Translations under genes and position numbers: made by a program
Notes under the pieces: model-generated
Databases searched by the model: none
What the model was told of the DNA's origin: nothing
Seen by the model: the letters and a program-made list of their open reading frames with translations, nothing else
Shown here: positions 37,232-49,353 of the stretch, in pieces
Layout: each line of letters starts with the position of its first letter
How positions within the stretch are numbered: the first letter of the stretch is position 1
NCBI RefSeq assembly: GCF_023241715.1
Contig: NZ_JALQCW010000016.1
Coordinates: 1-64,000 of the forward strand
Reading direction: 5' to 3'
Length of the DNA stretch: 64,000 nucleotides
Source: Pseudomonas morbosilactucae
GTDB lineage: Bacteria > Pseudomonadota > Gammaproteobacteria > Pseudomonadales > Pseudomonadaceae

Positions 37232-38011
37232 GTGACTGATTTTCCTACTGCACTGACCTCGCCCAACGCCCGTTGCGAAGGTTGCCAGCAAAGCCAGCCC
37301 CTGGGCTTTGATTTTTCCTTCGCCTATCAACCCATCGTCGACCTGCGTGACCAATCGATCTTCGCCCACGAGGCCTTGGTCCGCGGCCCCCATGGCGAAG
37401 GCGCGTTGACAGTGCTGAACCAGGTGGACGACCACAATCGCTACCGCTTCGACCAGCGCTGCCGCACCCAGGCAATTGCCGGCGCGGCGCAGCTGGGCAT
37501 GCAAAGCTACTTGTCGATCAACTTCATGCCTAACGCGGTGTACCGCCCGGAGTTGTGTATTCGCAGCACCCTGGAAGCGGCCCGCACCCACAATTTCCCC
37601 TTGGATCGACTGATTTTCGAGACCCTGGAAAGCGAGCACGTAGATAACCATCGCCATTTGACCCATATTCTGCGTGAATACCGCGAATTCGGTTTCAAGA
37701 CCGCCATCGACGACTTCGGCGCAGGCCATTCGGGGCTGAACCTGTTGGCAGATTTCCAACCCGACTTGATCAAGCTCGACATGGCCCTGATCCGCGATGT
37801 GGACCAGGATCGCGTGCGGCAGGTGATCGTGCGAGGGATTGTCACAATCTGTGCGGAATTGGGTATTACAGTCATCGCCGAAGGCATCGAAAGTGCCGGC
37901 GAACGGGACTTTCTCGCCGACTGCGGAATTTTTCTGATGCAGGGCTACTGGTTCGCCAGGCCTGCATTCAATGCGTTAGCCGAGGTTCCCACCACGGCCT
38001 GGAAACGTTAA
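37232..38011 (+). CDS. rimA: EAL-domain c-di-GMP phosphodiesterase RimA
   Basis: A 259-residue stand-alone EAL protein. All catalytic signatures are present: EALVRG, the Asn of SINFMP, ETLESE, the metal-binding pair in AIDDFGAGHSG, LIKLDM, AEGIES and the final QGYWFA. It should therefore cleave c-di-GMP, in the cytoplasm. The start is GTG 37232 after GAGGTG. In P. fluorescens the rimABK operon links a c-di-GMP phosphodiesterase (RimA), a protease (RimB) and RimK, and the layout here, EAL then protease-like then rimK, matches that. The gap to rimB is 17 bp. Confidence 0.88.
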   Translation: MTDFPTALTSPNARCEGCQQSQPLGFDFSFAYQPIVDLRDQSIFAHEALVRGPHGEGALTVLNQVDDHNRYRFDQRCRTQAIAGAAQLGMQSYLSINFMPNAVYRPELCIRSTLEAARTHNFPLDRLIFETLESEHVDNHRHLTHILREYREFGFKTAIDDFGAGHSGLNLLADFQPDLIKLDMALIRDVDQDRVRQVIVRGIVTICAELGITVIAEGIESAGERDFLADCGIFLMQGYWFARPAFNALAEVPTTAWKR

Positions 38012-38028
38012 TCACGGGTTACCCAAGT

Positions 38029-38511
38029 TTGAAGACATTTGACCATTTGACCGTTGTCGGTCTGCGCGAGTGGGTGGCGCTCCCGGATTTGGGAGTAGCC
38101 GGCTTACGCGCCAAGATCGACACCGGCGCCAGCACCTCCAGCCTGCACGCCACCGAGATCGAGCCATTCGAGCGCGACGGGCAGCAATGGGTGCGTTTCA
38201 ACGCACACCTGGGCAGCGTGGTGCAGTTGCGTCATCGGCGTTGTGAAGCACCGCTGGTGGCGATGAAGACCATCAAGAGTTCCAACGGCCAGGCCCAGGT
38301 GCGCTACGTCATCAGCACCACCCTGGCCCTGGGTGATCGGGTATGGCGAGTGCAGTTCACCCTCGCCTGCCGCAAGGCCATGCGCTATCGCCTGCTGCTC
38401 GGTTCCAAAGCCCTGATTGACGGCCAGTTGGTGGTCAACCCAGGCATTAAATACGTTCAAGACAAGCCGGTGTTTCCGGTATCCACTACCTCTGCCACAG
38501 GTGTTGCATGA
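38029..38511 (+). CDS. rimB: Retropepsin-like protease RimB
   Basis: A 160-residue protein of the 'ATP-dependent zinc protease' family, with a retropepsin-like aspartic site DTGAST at residues 31-36 ([14 protein letters not shown]) and the late segment [11 protein letters not shown] resembling the second pepsin-type strand. In P. fluorescens RimB works with RimK, probably trimming its glutamate products. The start is TTG 38029 with no strong ribosome site, so coupling to rimA is likely. The stop overlaps the rimK start by 4 bp. Confidence 0.88.
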   Translation: MKTFDHLTVVGLREWVALPDLGVAGLRAKIDTGASTSSLHATEIEPFERDGQQWVRFNAHLGSVVQLRHRRCEAPLVAMKTIKSSNGQAQVRYVISTTLALGDRVWRVQFTLACRKAMRYRLLLGSKALIDGQLVVNPGIKYVQDKPVFPVSTTSATGVA

Positions 38512-39413
38512 AGATCGCTGTGCTGTCGCGTAACCCGCGTCTGTATTCCACTCGTCGTCTGGTTGAAGCCGGCATCGAGCGTGGCCATGAAATGGTAGTG
38601 GTCGATACCCTGCGCGCCTATATGAACATCGCCAGCCACAAGCCGCAGATCCACTACCGGGGCAAGCCCCTGGAAGGCTTCGATGCGGTGATTCCGCGCA
38701 TTGGCGCGTCAGTGACCTTCTACGGCTGCGCGGTGCTGCGCCAGTTCGAAATGATGGGCGTGTTCCCGCTCAACGAATCGGTGGCCATCGCCCGCTCGCG
38801 GGACAAGCTGCGCTCCCTGCAACTGCTGTCACGCCGTGGTATCGGCTTGCCGGTGACGGGTTTTGCCCACTCGCCGGACGACATCCCCGACCTGATCGAA
38901 ATGGTCAACGGCGCGCCCCTGGTGATCAAGGTACTGGAAGGCACCCAAGGCATCGGCGTGGTGCTGTGCGAAACCGCCACGGCGGCGGAATCGGTGATCG
39001 AGGCCTTCATGGGCCTGAAGCAGAACATCATGGTCCAGGAGTACATCAAGGAAGCCGGTGGTGCGGACATTCGCTGCTTCGTGGTGGGGGACAAAGTGAT
39101 CGCCGCCATGAAGCGCCAGGCCAAGCCGGGGGAGTTCCGTTCCAACCTGCATCGCGGCGGCAGCGCCAGCCTGATCAAGATCACCCCGGAAGAACGCATG
39201 ACCGCGCTGCGAGCGGCCAAAGTCATGGGCCTGAGCGTGGCCGGCGTGGACATCCTGCGTTCCAATCACGGGCCACTGGTGATGGAAGTCAACTCCTCGC
39301 CGGGCCTGGAAGGCATCGAGACCACCACCGGTAAAAACGTGGCGGGGATCATCATCGAACACATCGAAAAAAATGGCGGCCCGAACATGACACGGACCAA
39401 GGGCAAAGGTTAA
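38508..39413 (+). CDS. rimK: Ribosomal protein S6 glutamate ligase
   Basis: A 301-residue ATP-grasp enzyme that adds glutamates to the C-terminus of ribosomal protein S6, altering the translated proteome. ATP-grasp segments include [39 protein letters not shown] and the metal-binding [13 protein letters not shown] near the end. Length matches E. coli RimK (about 300). It is last in rimABK and ends at a large inverted repeat shared with convergent amgS. Confidence 0.96.
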   Translation: MKIAVLSRNPRLYSTRRLVEAGIERGHEMVVVDTLRAYMNIASHKPQIHYRGKPLEGFDAVIPRIGASVTFYGCAVLRQFEMMGVFPLNESVAIARSRDKLRSLQLLSRRGIGLPVTGFAHSPDDIPDLIEMVNGAPLVIKVLEGTQGIGVVLCETATAAESVIEAFMGLKQNIMVQEYIKEAGGADIRCFVVGDKVIAAMKRQAKPGEFRSNLHRGGSASLIKITPEERMTALRAAKVMGLSVAGVDILRSNHGPLVMEVNSSPGLEGIETTTGKNVAGIIIEHIEKNGGPNMTRTKGKG

Positions 39414-39432
39414 GAACAGCGGCAAGTTTCCA

Positions 39433-39480
39433 GCTTCAAGCGGCAAGTAGAAGCGCTGATTCTCACTTGCCGCTTGAAGC
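39433..39480. repeat. 16-bp perfect inverted repeat between rimK and amgS
   Basis: GCTTCAAGCGGCAAGT (39433-39448) and ACTTGCCGCTTGAAGC (39465-39480) pair perfectly around a 16-base loop, with a further partial copy (GCGGCAAGTTTCCAGC) to the left. It lies between convergent operons, so it may act as a two-way transcript end. It looks like a dispersed Pseudomonas repeat distinct from the CCGGC REP type. Confidence 0.8.
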
Positions 39481-39492
39481 TTGCAGCTGCTC

Positions 39493-40806
39493 TTAGTCTG
39501 CGTCGCGTGGCAGCAACAATCCCAACGGCAAGCGCACTCGCGCTTCCAGGCCGCCTTCCGGCCGATTACGCAATTCCACGTTGCCGCCGTGCATGGCGGC
39601 AATGCGCTTGACGATGGCCAGGCCCAGGCCCGTGCCCTTGCCACCCCGGGCTCGATCACCGCGGGTGAAGGGGTTGAAAATGGCCTCAAGCTCCGAAGGA
39701 TCAATCCCCGCGCCACGGTCCAGCACACTCAGCACCACGTAAGGCGCATTGGTGTCACCCGACACATAGGCCGCCACTTCCACTGCCGTTCCTGCGTGAT
39801 TCAGGGCGTTGCCGATCAGGTTGTTGAGCAGGCGCTTCATCGACACCCGACGCAGCGGGAAAGGCTGGATCGGCTGCAAACGCAGGTGCACACGCTCCTC
39901 ATTCTGGTTATAGGGTGCCGCCACTTCGCGCACCAGGTCGCTAAGGTCGACCTCTTCCACCGATTCGTCGCGACCATCGCGGATAAAGGCCAGGAACTGA
40001 TCGAGGATCGCGTCCATGTCTTCGATGTCACGCACCATGTCGTCGGTCAGGTCGGTGTGTGCGCCCATCAACTCCAGTGACAGGCGCAAGCGGGTCAGAG
40101 GCGTGCGCAAGTCGTGAGAGACCCCCGCCAGCATCAACTCGCGCTCGCGCCCTGCCTGTTCCACGTCCTCGGCCATCTGGTTGAAGGCGCGGTACACCTC
40201 GGTCATCTCGCTCGGGGTGTCGCTGATGGGCAAGCGTACGCTGCGGCCCTGGCCCAGTTGCCGAGCGGCGTACACCAGGCGCTTGAGGGGCTGGTTGAGC
40301 TGGCTGACGAAGATCCAGGCCGAGGCGGTGGATAACAGGCCGATGGCCAGGAACCAGCCCAGCACGCTCCAGATTTTCTGCCCGCGCAGCGGGTGCGGGT
40401 ACAGCGGCACCTTGAGCCAGCCATCCCCCAGGCTCGGCGCCCGTACCCAGAGCGCGGGCGGTGCATGCATGCGCAGGCGGACTTCGGTATCAGCGCCCAG
40501 CTCAGCCTGCATCTGCCGCTGATAGATCTCGCTATAGGGCCAATGCTGTTCACCGGCCGGCACACCGCTGCCCACCACCTTGATCAGGCCTGCGGCTTCG
40601 GCGATCTGGTCGCGGTTGGATTCATCGGCAGCCCAATAGGCGCGCAGGGTCAGGGCCACACCGTGGCTGTACTGCCGATCCACCAGCACGTCCTCGTTCA
40701 TCAACAGATAAACCAGGGTCAGGGCCTTGGAGAACAGCACCACGATCAGCACCAGCCACAGGGTGCGGGAGAAGAAACTCTGGGGGAACCACAGCGGGGT
40801 TTTCAT
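39493..40806 (-). CDS. amgS: EnvZ-like sensor histidine kinase AmgS
   Basis: A 437-residue inner-membrane sensor kinase: first membrane helix about residues 12-30 (LWLVLIVVLFSKALTLVYLL), a periplasmic loop, a second helix near 145-163 (WSVLGWFLAIGLLSTASAWIF), then HAMP, the H box AGVSHDLRTPLTRLRLSLE, the N box NNLIGNALNHA, and G boxes DRGAGI and GKGTGLGLAIV. It is the EnvZ homologue beside tex and gshA, the position of amgS in P. aeruginosa, where AmgRS protects the envelope from aminoglycoside damage. A REP element separates it from amgR. Confidence 0.93.
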   Translation of the reverse strand: MKTPLWFPQSFFSRTLWLVLIVVLFSKALTLVYLLMNEDVLVDRQYSHGVALTLRAYWAADESNRDQIAEAAGLIKVVGSGVPAGEQHWPYSEIYQRQMQAELGADTEVRLRMHAPPALWVRAPSLGDGWLKVPLYPHPLRGQKIWSVLGWFLAIGLLSTASAWIFVSQLNQPLKRLVYAARQLGQGRSVRLPISDTPSEMTEVYRAFNQMAEDVEQAGRERELMLAGVSHDLRTPLTRLRLSLELMGAHTDLTDDMVRDIEDMDAILDQFLAFIRDGRDESVEEVDLSDLVREVAAPYNQNEERVHLRLQPIQPFPLRRVSMKRLLNNLIGNALNHAGTAVEVAAYVSGDTNAPYVVLSVLDRGAGIDPSELEAIFNPFTRGDRARGGKGTGLGLAIVKRIAAMHGGNVELRNRPEGGLEARVRLPLGLLLPRDAD

Positions 40807-40826
40807 AAACAGCCATTACACACTTT

Positions 40827-40903
40827 GCAGGAGCGAGTCGCGCTCGCAGCGTTGCGGAATGCGAACGCCCGGGTCGTTGACCGGCCCGGGCGTTCGCTCC
40901 TAC
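40827..40903. repeat. REP-like hairpins inside the amgR-amgS operon
   Basis: GAGCGAGTCGCGCTCGC is followed by the perfect 13-bp arms GCGAACGCCCGGG (40861-40873) and CCCGGGCGTTCGC (40885-40897), then TCCTAC. It lies between amgR and amgS, so it could stabilise the amgR mRNA or cut the amount of kinase made relative to regulator. Confidence 0.78.
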
Positions 40904-40913
40904 AAATCATCCA

Positions 40914-41654
40914 TCACTTGGTGGCGGTGCCATCCGGCACAAACACATAACCCACGCCCCAAACGGTCTGGATATAACGCGGCTTGGACGGATCGGGTTC
41001 GATCATCCGGCGCAGACGGGAAATCTGCACGTCGATGGAACGCTCCAGGGCATCCCATTCACGGCCACGGGCCAGGTTCATCAGCTTGTCGCGGGTCAGC
41101 GGCTGGCGGGCATTCATCACCAGGGCCTTGAGCACCGCGAACTCACCGGTGGTGAGCATGTGCACTTCTGCGCCGCGCTTGAGTTCGCGGGTGGCCAGCG
41201 ACAGCTCGTAGTCGCCGAAGCTCACGCTTTCGTCTTCGCTACCCGGGGCGCCCGGCACTGGCGCGGACTGGCGACGCAACACGGCTTTGACCCGGGCCAT
41301 CAGCTCGTCCGGGTTGAAGGGCTTGGCCAGGTAATCGTCGGCGCCCAGTTCCAGGCCCTTGATACGGCTCAGCTCGTCGCCCTTGGCGGTGAGCATGATG
41401 ATCGGGATCTGGTTGTTGGCGCTGCGCAGGCGGCGGCAGGCGGTCAAACCGTCTTCGCCGGGCAGCATCAGGTCCAGGACCACCAGGTTGAACACTTCAC
41501 GACCCAGCAGGCGGTCCATTTGTTCAGTGTTCGGAACTGCGCGGGCACGGTAGCCCTTGCTGACGAAAAAACGCTCCAGCAGGCTGCTCAGCCCTGGATC
41601 GTCGTCAACAATTAGAATTTTTTCGCCTTCAGCAGGTTGTGCAGTGCTGCTCAT
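40914..41654 (-). CDS. amgR: OmpR-family response regulator AmgR
   Basis: A 246-residue response regulator: receiver domain with the acidic pair VDDDPG near residue 17, phospho-acceptor Asp in LVVLDLMLPGEDG and Lys in DYLAKPFNP; then an OmpR-type winged helix (SFGDYELSLATRELKRG ... VDVQISRLRRMIE, ending YIQTVWGVGYVFVPDG). The partner is AmgS, 107 bp downstream. The orthologue in P. aeruginosa controls membrane-stress proteases. Confidence 0.95.
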   Translation of the reverse strand: MSSTAQPAEGEKILIVDDDPGLSSLLERFFVSKGYRARAVPNTEQMDRLLGREVFNLVVLDLMLPGEDGLTACRRLRSANNQIPIIMLTAKGDELSRIKGLELGADDYLAKPFNPDELMARVKAVLRRQSAPVPGAPGSEDESVSFGDYELSLATRELKRGAEVHMLTTGEFAVLKALVMNARQPLTRDKLMNLARGREWDALERSIDVQISRLRRMIEPDPSKPRYIQTVWGVGYVFVPDGTATK

Positions 41655-42012
41655 TGGATGCTCCTTTTATCTCGGTGCGCATTATGGCGTAGCTGCCGTT
41701 ATACGCACCGTGTGCATTGTTAGCAGATTTTTCCCCCGTCGCCAGCAAACCCGCCGTCGCCATGAAGGGCGCTATCGCCCCCAACCGCAGAACGCTGGTT
41801 ATAATGCGCCGCCTTTTGTGTTGGGCAATATCTGATCAGTACGACTTTGGCCGGCTTATTTATTTCCTTCGGCCGGCAGTATTTTTTCGATTTCGCGGGT
41901 CAACAGGCTGCCTGTTGATCCAGGTGGCGGCGCTGGCCAGGCCGCTCAACCAGGCTCGCGGGCCTTATCGAACCCCCTGCGAGCCTGCTTTCACATTTTG
42001 TCAGGTGGTTTT
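41655..42012 (+). promoter_or_regulatory. amgR-tex divergent region with a long structured tex leader
   Basis: A TATAAT box at 41800-41805 points towards tex and would give a leader of about 200 bases. In it, GGCCGGC and GCCGGC arms (about 41849-41878) are followed by a T-run (ATTTTTTCG, about 41881-41889), which has the form of an intrinsic terminator. A second hairpin TCAACAGGCTGCCTGTTGA lies near 41900. No ORF of note is in the leader. Confidence 0.5.
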
Positions 42013-44336
<2,324 letters not shown>

Positions 44337-44337
<1 letters not shown>

Positions 44338-44720
44338 TGGAAATCCCCGCCGGCTTGACCGAAAGCGCCTTCAGCCAGTTGCTCGGCTGCCGTTTGCAAC
44401 GCCTAGAAACCGGCGAAGCGGACGTCGCCCTGGAGCTGACCCCGCAGTTGCGCAATCGCGGGCAGAAGCTCCACGGCGGGGCGATTTTCAGCCTGGTGGA
44501 CATCGCCATGGGCCTGGCCTGTTCCAGCTCCCATGGCTTCGACCAACACAGCGCCACCATCGAGTGCAAGATCAACTACATCCGCGCGGTGTCCGAGGGC
44601 GACGTGCTGTGTCGCGCCCGAGTCATCCACCCCGGCCGCCGCACCCTGGTGGTCGAGGCGGACGTGGTGCAAGGCGACAAACTGGTCGCAAAAGCGCAAG
44701 GCACCTTCGCAGTCCTATAG
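44337..44720 (+). CDS. PaaI family hotdog thioesterase
   Basis: A 127-residue single-hotdog acyl-CoA thioesterase. The motif NRGQKLHGGAIFSLVDIAMGLA contains the family HGG(A/x)xxxLxD signature with its catalytic Asp, and the last strands are GRRTLVVEADVVQGDKLVAKAQGTF. Its ATG shares the A of the tex stop (TGATG), so translation is coupled. The physiological substrate is unknown; the placement between tex and gshA is, as I recall, conserved in Pseudomonas. Confidence 0.92.
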
Positions 44721-44935
44721 CTCCCCGTCATGAATTTGGGTTAATTTCGACGCTGCGAAAGCGGCGTCGGCATTTTCCTGCCTGCGCCACGGCCAGATTC
44801 AGGGATGCATGTTGGCATTTGCGAATGAGTCGGCATGACTCCCAAACCAGGCGAAAACGCCAGTTTTAACTTCACCCTTGTAGACCGTCCTGCCCACCCC
44901 CATATTGGGGCGACTGACGCGTGAAGGAATCCAAC

Positions 44936-46519
44936 TTGAGCGAACTTCTCAACCGCCGCCTGGCCTTGCTTGGCGAGCGCGCTAACCTCTCCCTGCTCGA
45001 GCAGTGCCTGCACGGCATCGAACGTGAATGCCTGCGTGTGACCGGCGAAGGCCGCCTGGCACAGACTCCGCACCCGGAAGAACTGGGTTCCGCGCTGACC
45101 AACGAACAGATCACCACCGACTATTCCGAGTCGCTGCTGGAGTTCATCACCCCGGCCCTACCCGACCCGGCAGACACCCTCAGCAGCCTCGATAAGATCC
45201 ACCGTTTTGCCTACAGCAAGCTCGGCAACGAGTACCTGTGGAGCCCATCGATGCCGTGCCCGTTGCCGGCCGAGGAAGACATCCCGATCGCCTATTACGG
45301 CACCTCCAACATCGGGCAGCTCAAGTACGTGTACCGCAAGGGCCTGGCCCTGCGCTACGGCAAGACCATGCAGTGCATTGCCGGGATTCACTACAACTTC
45401 TCCCTGCCGGAAAAGCTCTGGCCCCTGCTCAAGGAAGCCGAGGGTTTTGTCGGCAGCGACCGCGACTACCAGTCCTCGTCCTACATCGCACTGATCCGTA
45501 ACTTCCGCCGTTACAGCTGGTTGCTGATGTACCTGTTCGGCGCCTCGCCGGCCCTGGACGCAGGCTTCCTGCGTGGCCGCTCGCACCAGTTGGAACAGCT
45601 GGACGCCGAGACCCTGTACCTGCCCTACGCCACCAGCCTGCGCATGAGCGACCTGGGTTACCAGAGCAACGCCCAGGCTGGCCTGACCCCTTGCTACAAC
45701 AACCTGAGCAGCTACACCGACAGCCTGCGCCAGGCCGTGGCCACGCCGTATGCGCCGTACGTGGAAGTCGGCACCCACAAGGATGGCGAGTGGGTGCAAC
45801 TCAACACCAACATCCTGCAGATCGAAAACGAGTACTACTCCAACATCCGCCCGAAACGCGTGACCTACACCGGCGAGCGGCCGATCCAGGCGCTGATGGC
45901 CCGGGGCATTCAGTACGTTGAAGTGCGTTGCCTGGACATCAACCCGTTCCTGCCCATGGGCATCGACCTGCAAGAGGCGCGCTTCCTCGATGCGTTCCTG
46001 CTGTATTGCGCGCTCAACGACAGCCCGCAACTGGAGAACACCGAGTGCAGCAATGCCACCTCGAACTTCCTCAGCGTGGTCAAGGAAGGCCGGCGCCCGG
46101 GCCTGCAATTGCAGCGCCAGGGCCAACCGGTGGACTTGAAGCAATGGGCTGGCGAACTGCTGGAGCAGATCGCCCCGCTGGCAGCCTTGCTCGACCAGAG
46201 CCACGGTGGTGATGCCCACAGCAAAGCGTTGGACGCCCAACTGGCCAAGGTCAAGGATCCATCCCTGACCCCTTCCGCCCAAGTGCTGGCGGCCATGGCC
46301 GAGCACAAGGAAAGCTTCAGCCAGTTCTCCCTGCGTCAAAGCCAGGCCCACGCCGAGTTTTTCCGCAGCCCTGGGTTGAACAAGGAAGAGCAAGCGGCGT
46401 TCGAGGAAGCAGCGCGTAAATCCCTGGCCCAGCAGACCGAGCTGGAACAGAACGAAGTGGGGGATTTCGACGTGTTTGTCGGCTCCTACCAAGCCAGCAT
46501 CCTGGCTATCAGCAACTGA
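44936..46519 (+). CDS. gshA: Glutamate-cysteine ligase
   Basis: A 527-residue ATP-dependent ligase making gamma-glutamylcysteine, the first and limiting step of glutathione synthesis, in the cytoplasm. Family segments: [30 protein letters not shown], and [12 protein letters not shown]. The start is most likely TTG 44936, six to seven bases after GAAGGA; GTG 44921 is the alternative and would add five residues. The 215 bp before it hold a weak GACGC/GCGTC hairpin near 44750 and presumably its promoter. Confidence 0.95.
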   Translation: MSELLNRRLALLGERANLSLLEQCLHGIERECLRVTGEGRLAQTPHPEELGSALTNEQITTDYSESLLEFITPALPDPADTLSSLDKIHRFAYSKLGNEYLWSPSMPCPLPAEEDIPIAYYGTSNIGQLKYVYRKGLALRYGKTMQCIAGIHYNFSLPEKLWPLLKEAEGFVGSDRDYQSSSYIALIRNFRRYSWLLMYLFGASPALDAGFLRGRSHQLEQLDAETLYLPYATSLRMSDLGYQSNAQAGLTPCYNNLSSYTDSLRQAVATPYAPYVEVGTHKDGEWVQLNTNILQIENEYYSNIRPKRVTYTGERPIQALMARGIQYVEVRCLDINPFLPMGIDLQEARFLDAFLLYCALNDSPQLENTECSNATSNFLSVVKEGRRPGLQLQRQGQPVDLKQWAGELLEQIAPLAALLDQSHGGDAHSKALDAQLAKVKDPSLTPSAQVLAAMAEHKESFSQFSLRQSQAHAEFFRSPGLNKEEQAAFEEAARKSLAQQTELEQNEVGDFDVFVGSYQASILAISN

Positions 46520-46522
46520 CGT

Positions 46523-46576
46523 TTCGCCGGCCAGCCGGCTCCTACACCTTCCCGTAGGAGCCGGCTGGCCGGCGAA
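46523..46576. repeat. Perfect 23-bp REP inverted pair
   Basis: Two REP copies with fully complementary 23-base arms (46523-46545 and 46554-46576, cores GCCGGCCAGCCGGCTCCTAC) around an 8-base loop, 3 bp after the gshA stop. Confidence 0.9.
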
Positions 46577-46599
46577 CAGCGCCCACGCATTTCCCCTCA

Positions 46600-46655
46600 T
46601 AAGCTAATGCAAAAAAGTTATTTATTTCTGCATTCTTAGATCATTTAGTCTCCTC
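46600..46655 (+). promoter_or_regulatory. AT-rich promoter region of tauABC
   Basis: A sharply AT-rich stretch contains AATGCA (46606-46611) and TGCATT (46629-46634) as an inverted repeat around AAAAAGTTATTTATTTC. Taurine genes are normally activated by the LysR-type regulators CysB/Cbl, whose sites are AT-rich and long; this is a plausible one. No strict match was tested. Confidence 0.45.
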
Positions 46656-46692
46656 TCACGCCGATCTCCGGCCGCCCATGAGGAGCTACCCG

Positions 46693-47670
46693 ATGAAACT
46701 GCACTTCCCCCTTCGCCTCCTGGCGGCCGCGTCCCTGGCTGCAGCGAGCTTCTTTGCCCAGGCGGCCGACGTCACCGTCGCCTACCAGACCACCGTCGAT
46801 CCAGCCAAGGTCGCCCAGGCCGACGGCGCCTATGAAAAGGCCACCCAGGCCAAGATCGATTGGCGCAAATTCGACAATGGCGCCGACATCATCGCCGCCA
46901 TCGCTTCCGGCGACGTGCAGATCGGTTACCTGGGTTCCAGCCCGCTGACCGCGGCAATCACCCGCAAGGTACCGGTGGAAACCTTCCTTATCGCCACCCA
47001 GATCGGTGCAGCCGAAGCCCTGGTGGCCCGCGAGAGTTCGGGGATCAAGACCCCGCAAGACCTGATTGGCAAGAAAGTCGCCGTGCCGTTCGTGTCCACC
47101 GGTCACTACAGCCTGCTGGCCGCCCTCAAGCACTGGAACATCGACCCGTCGAAAGTACAGATTCTCAACCTGGCGCCACCGGCGATCATTGCTGCCTGGA
47201 AACGCGGTGACATCGACGCCACTTACGTATGGGACCCAGCCCTGGGTGTAGCCAAGGAAAACGGCAAAGTGCTGATCACTTCCGGCGAACTGGCCAAGTT
47301 CGGCGCGCCGACCTTTGACGCCTGGATTGTGCGCAAAGACTTCGCCGAGAAGCACCCAGACATCGTCAAGGCCTTCGCCAAGGTCACCCTGGACGCCTAC
47401 GCCGACTACCGCAAAGACCCGCAAGCCTGGCTGGCCAACCAGAGCAACGTCGACAAGCTGGTGAAACTCTCCGGGGCCAAGGCCAGCGACATCCCCCTGC
47501 TGCTGCAAGGCAACGTCTACCCGCTGGCGGCCGACCAAGTCATCACCCTCGGCGCGCCGACCACCAAGGCCATCACCGACACCGCCGTGTTCCTCAAGGA
47601 GCAAGGCAAGGTTGAAGCCGTGCTGCCGGACTACGCGCCCTTCGTCAGCGCCAAGTTCATCACCAACTGA
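46693..47670 (+). CDS. tauA: Taurine ABC transporter, substrate-binding protein
   Basis: A 325-residue periplasmic binding protein with a signal peptide (residues 1-24, ending FAQA). It captures taurine for TauBC. The fold markers are VTVAYQTTVDPAKVAQ, the ligand-loop region DVQIGYLGSSPLTAA, and FVSTGHYSLLAALK. ATG 46693 follows AGGAG. It is the first gene of the tauABC unit, 27 bp before tauB. Confidence 0.95.
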   Translation: MKLHFPLRLLAAASLAAASFFAQAADVTVAYQTTVDPAKVAQADGAYEKATQAKIDWRKFDNGADIIAAIASGDVQIGYLGSSPLTAAITRKVPVETFLIATQIGAAEALVARESSGIKTPQDLIGKKVAVPFVSTGHYSLLAALKHWNIDPSKVQILNLAPPAIIAAWKRGDIDATYVWDPALGVAKENGKVLITSGELAKFGAPTFDAWIVRKDFAEKHPDIVKAFAKVTLDAYADYRKDPQAWLANQSNVDKLVKLSGAKASDIPLLLQGNVYPLAADQVITLGAPTTKAITDTAVFLKEQGKVEAVLPDYAPFVSAKFITN

Positions 47671-47697
47671 CGCCCACCCACAGAGGAGATAGCCGTC

Positions 47698-48492
47698 ATG
47701 GCGTTGCTACAACTGGAGCGCATCAGCGCACAGTACCCCGGTGCCGCCGAGCCGGTGCTGGCGGATATTTCCCTGGACCTGGGGCCCCAGCAACTGCTGG
47801 TGGCCCTTGGGCCTTCCGGCAGCGGCAAGACCTCGCTGCTGAACCTGATTGCCGGTTTTGTCGAACCCAGCGCCGGACGCATCACCCTCGACGGCGTGCC
47901 AGTCAAAGGTCCCAGCGCCGAGCGCGGCGTGGTGTTCCAGGACGATGCGCTGCTGCCCTGGCAGGACGTGCTGGGTAACGTCGCCTTTGGCCTGGAACTG
48001 GCCGGCGTGGCCCGCGAGCAACGTGAAGCCCGCGCCCGGGACATGCTCTCGCTGGTGGACCTGAACGGCTTCGACAAGCGCCGGATCTGGCAATTGTCCG
48101 GTGGCCAGAAACAGCGTGTAGGCCTGGCCCGCGCCTTGGCCGCCGACCCACGGGTGCTGCTGATGGACGAACCCTTCGGCGCCCTCGATGCCTTTACCCG
48201 GGAACAGATGCAGGAACTGCTGCTGCAGGTCTGGCGTCGCACCGACAAGCCGGTGTTCCTGATTACCCACGATATTGAAGAAGCCGTATTCCTCGCCACC
48301 GACCTGATTCTGCTGGCCCCCAATCCAGGGCAGATCGTCGAGCGCCTGAGCCTGGATTTCGGCCAGCGCTACGCCGCCGGCGAATCGGCCCGGGCCATCA
48401 AGTCCGACCCACGCTTTATCGAAACCCGCGAACACGTGCTGGCTCGAGTGTTTTCCCAACGCAGCGCCGTCCAGCGCCAGGAGCAGGCATGA
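47698..48492 (+). CDS. tauB: Taurine ABC transporter, ATP-binding protein
   Basis: A 264-residue ABC ATPase energising taurine import at the inner membrane. Walker A is GPSGSGKTS, the signature is [15 protein letters not shown], Walker B is [12 protein letters not shown], and the switch His lies in [18 protein letters not shown] precedes its ATG. It overlaps tauC by 4 bp. Confidence 0.95.
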   Translation: MALLQLERISAQYPGAAEPVLADISLDLGPQQLLVALGPSGSGKTSLLNLIAGFVEPSAGRITLDGVPVKGPSAERGVVFQDDALLPWQDVLGNVAFGLELAGVAREQREARARDMLSLVDLNGFDKRRIWQLSGGQKQRVGLARALAADPRVLLMDEPFGALDAFTREQMQELLLQVWRRTDKPVFLITHDIEEAVFLATDLILLAPNPGQIVERLSLDFGQRYAAGESARAIKSDPRFIETREHVLARVFSQRSAVQRQEQA

Positions 48493-49328
48493 GCAGCTAC
48501 GAGATTCCGGCGACCAGCACCCAGCCCGCCACGCCCAAAGCCGCAGCGCCTGTGCGCCGTAGCCTGAGCACCCGCTGGATCAGCCTGCTGACCCTGGTCA
48601 CCTTGCTCGCCCTGTGGTGGGCAGTGACCGCCAGCGGCTGGATCGAGCCGCTGTTCCTGCCGCCGCCTGCCGCCGTGCTGCAAAAAGGCTGGTTGCTGGC
48701 CACCAGCGGCTACATGGATTCCACCCTCTGGCAGCACCTTGCGGCGAGTCTGCAACGCATCGGCCTGGCCCTGGGGTTTGCCGTGTTGACGGCCATTCCG
48801 GTGGGCATCGCCATCGGCGCCAACCGCATCGCCCGGGGCATCCTCGACCCGCTGATCGAGTTTTACCGGCCGATCCCGCCCCTGGCCTACCTGCCGCTGA
48901 TCGTCATCTGGTGCGGCATTGGCGAGCTGTCCAAGGTGCTGCTGATCTACTTGGCGATTTTCGCCCCGATTGCCATTGCCACCGCCACCGGCGTGCGCAC
49001 CGTGGACCCGGCCAAACTGCGCGCCGCACAGTCCCTGGGCGCGACCAAGGCGCAACTGATCCGCCACGTGATCCTGCCCAGCGCCTTGCCGGACATCCTC
49101 ACTGGCGTGCGCATCGGCCTGGGCGTGGGCTGGTCGACCCTGGTGGCCGCCGAGCTGATTGCCGCCACCAGCGGCCTGGGCTTCATGGTGCAGTCCGCGG
49201 CCCAGTTCCTGGTCACCGACGTGGTGGTCCTAGGGATCCTCGTGATCGCCCTGATCGCCTTTGCCATGGAGATGGGCCTGCGCGCCCTGCAGCGCAAGCT
49301 GGTGCCCTGGCACGGCCAATCCCACTGA
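48489..49328 (+). CDS. tauC: Taurine ABC transporter, permease
   Basis: A 279-residue inner-membrane permease with about six helices ([67 protein letters not shown]). The cytoplasmic EAA-type loop that contacts TauB reads [23 protein letters not shown]. It overlaps tauB. After it, a REP pair separates it from tauD. Confidence 0.94.
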   Translation: MSSYEIPATSTQPATPKAAAPVRRSLSTRWISLLTLVTLLALWWAVTASGWIEPLFLPPPAAVLQKGWLLATSGYMDSTLWQHLAASLQRIGLALGFAVLTAIPVGIAIGANRIARGILDPLIEFYRPIPPLAYLPLIVIWCGIGELSKVLLIYLAIFAPIAIATATGVRTVDPAKLRAAQSLGATKAQLIRHVILPSALPDILTGVRIGLGVGWSTLVAAELIAATSGLGFMVQSAAQFLVTDVVVLGILVIALIAFAMEMGLRALQRKLVPWHGQSH

Positions 49329-49353
49329 CCAAGACAGCCCCCTGTATCCCTGT

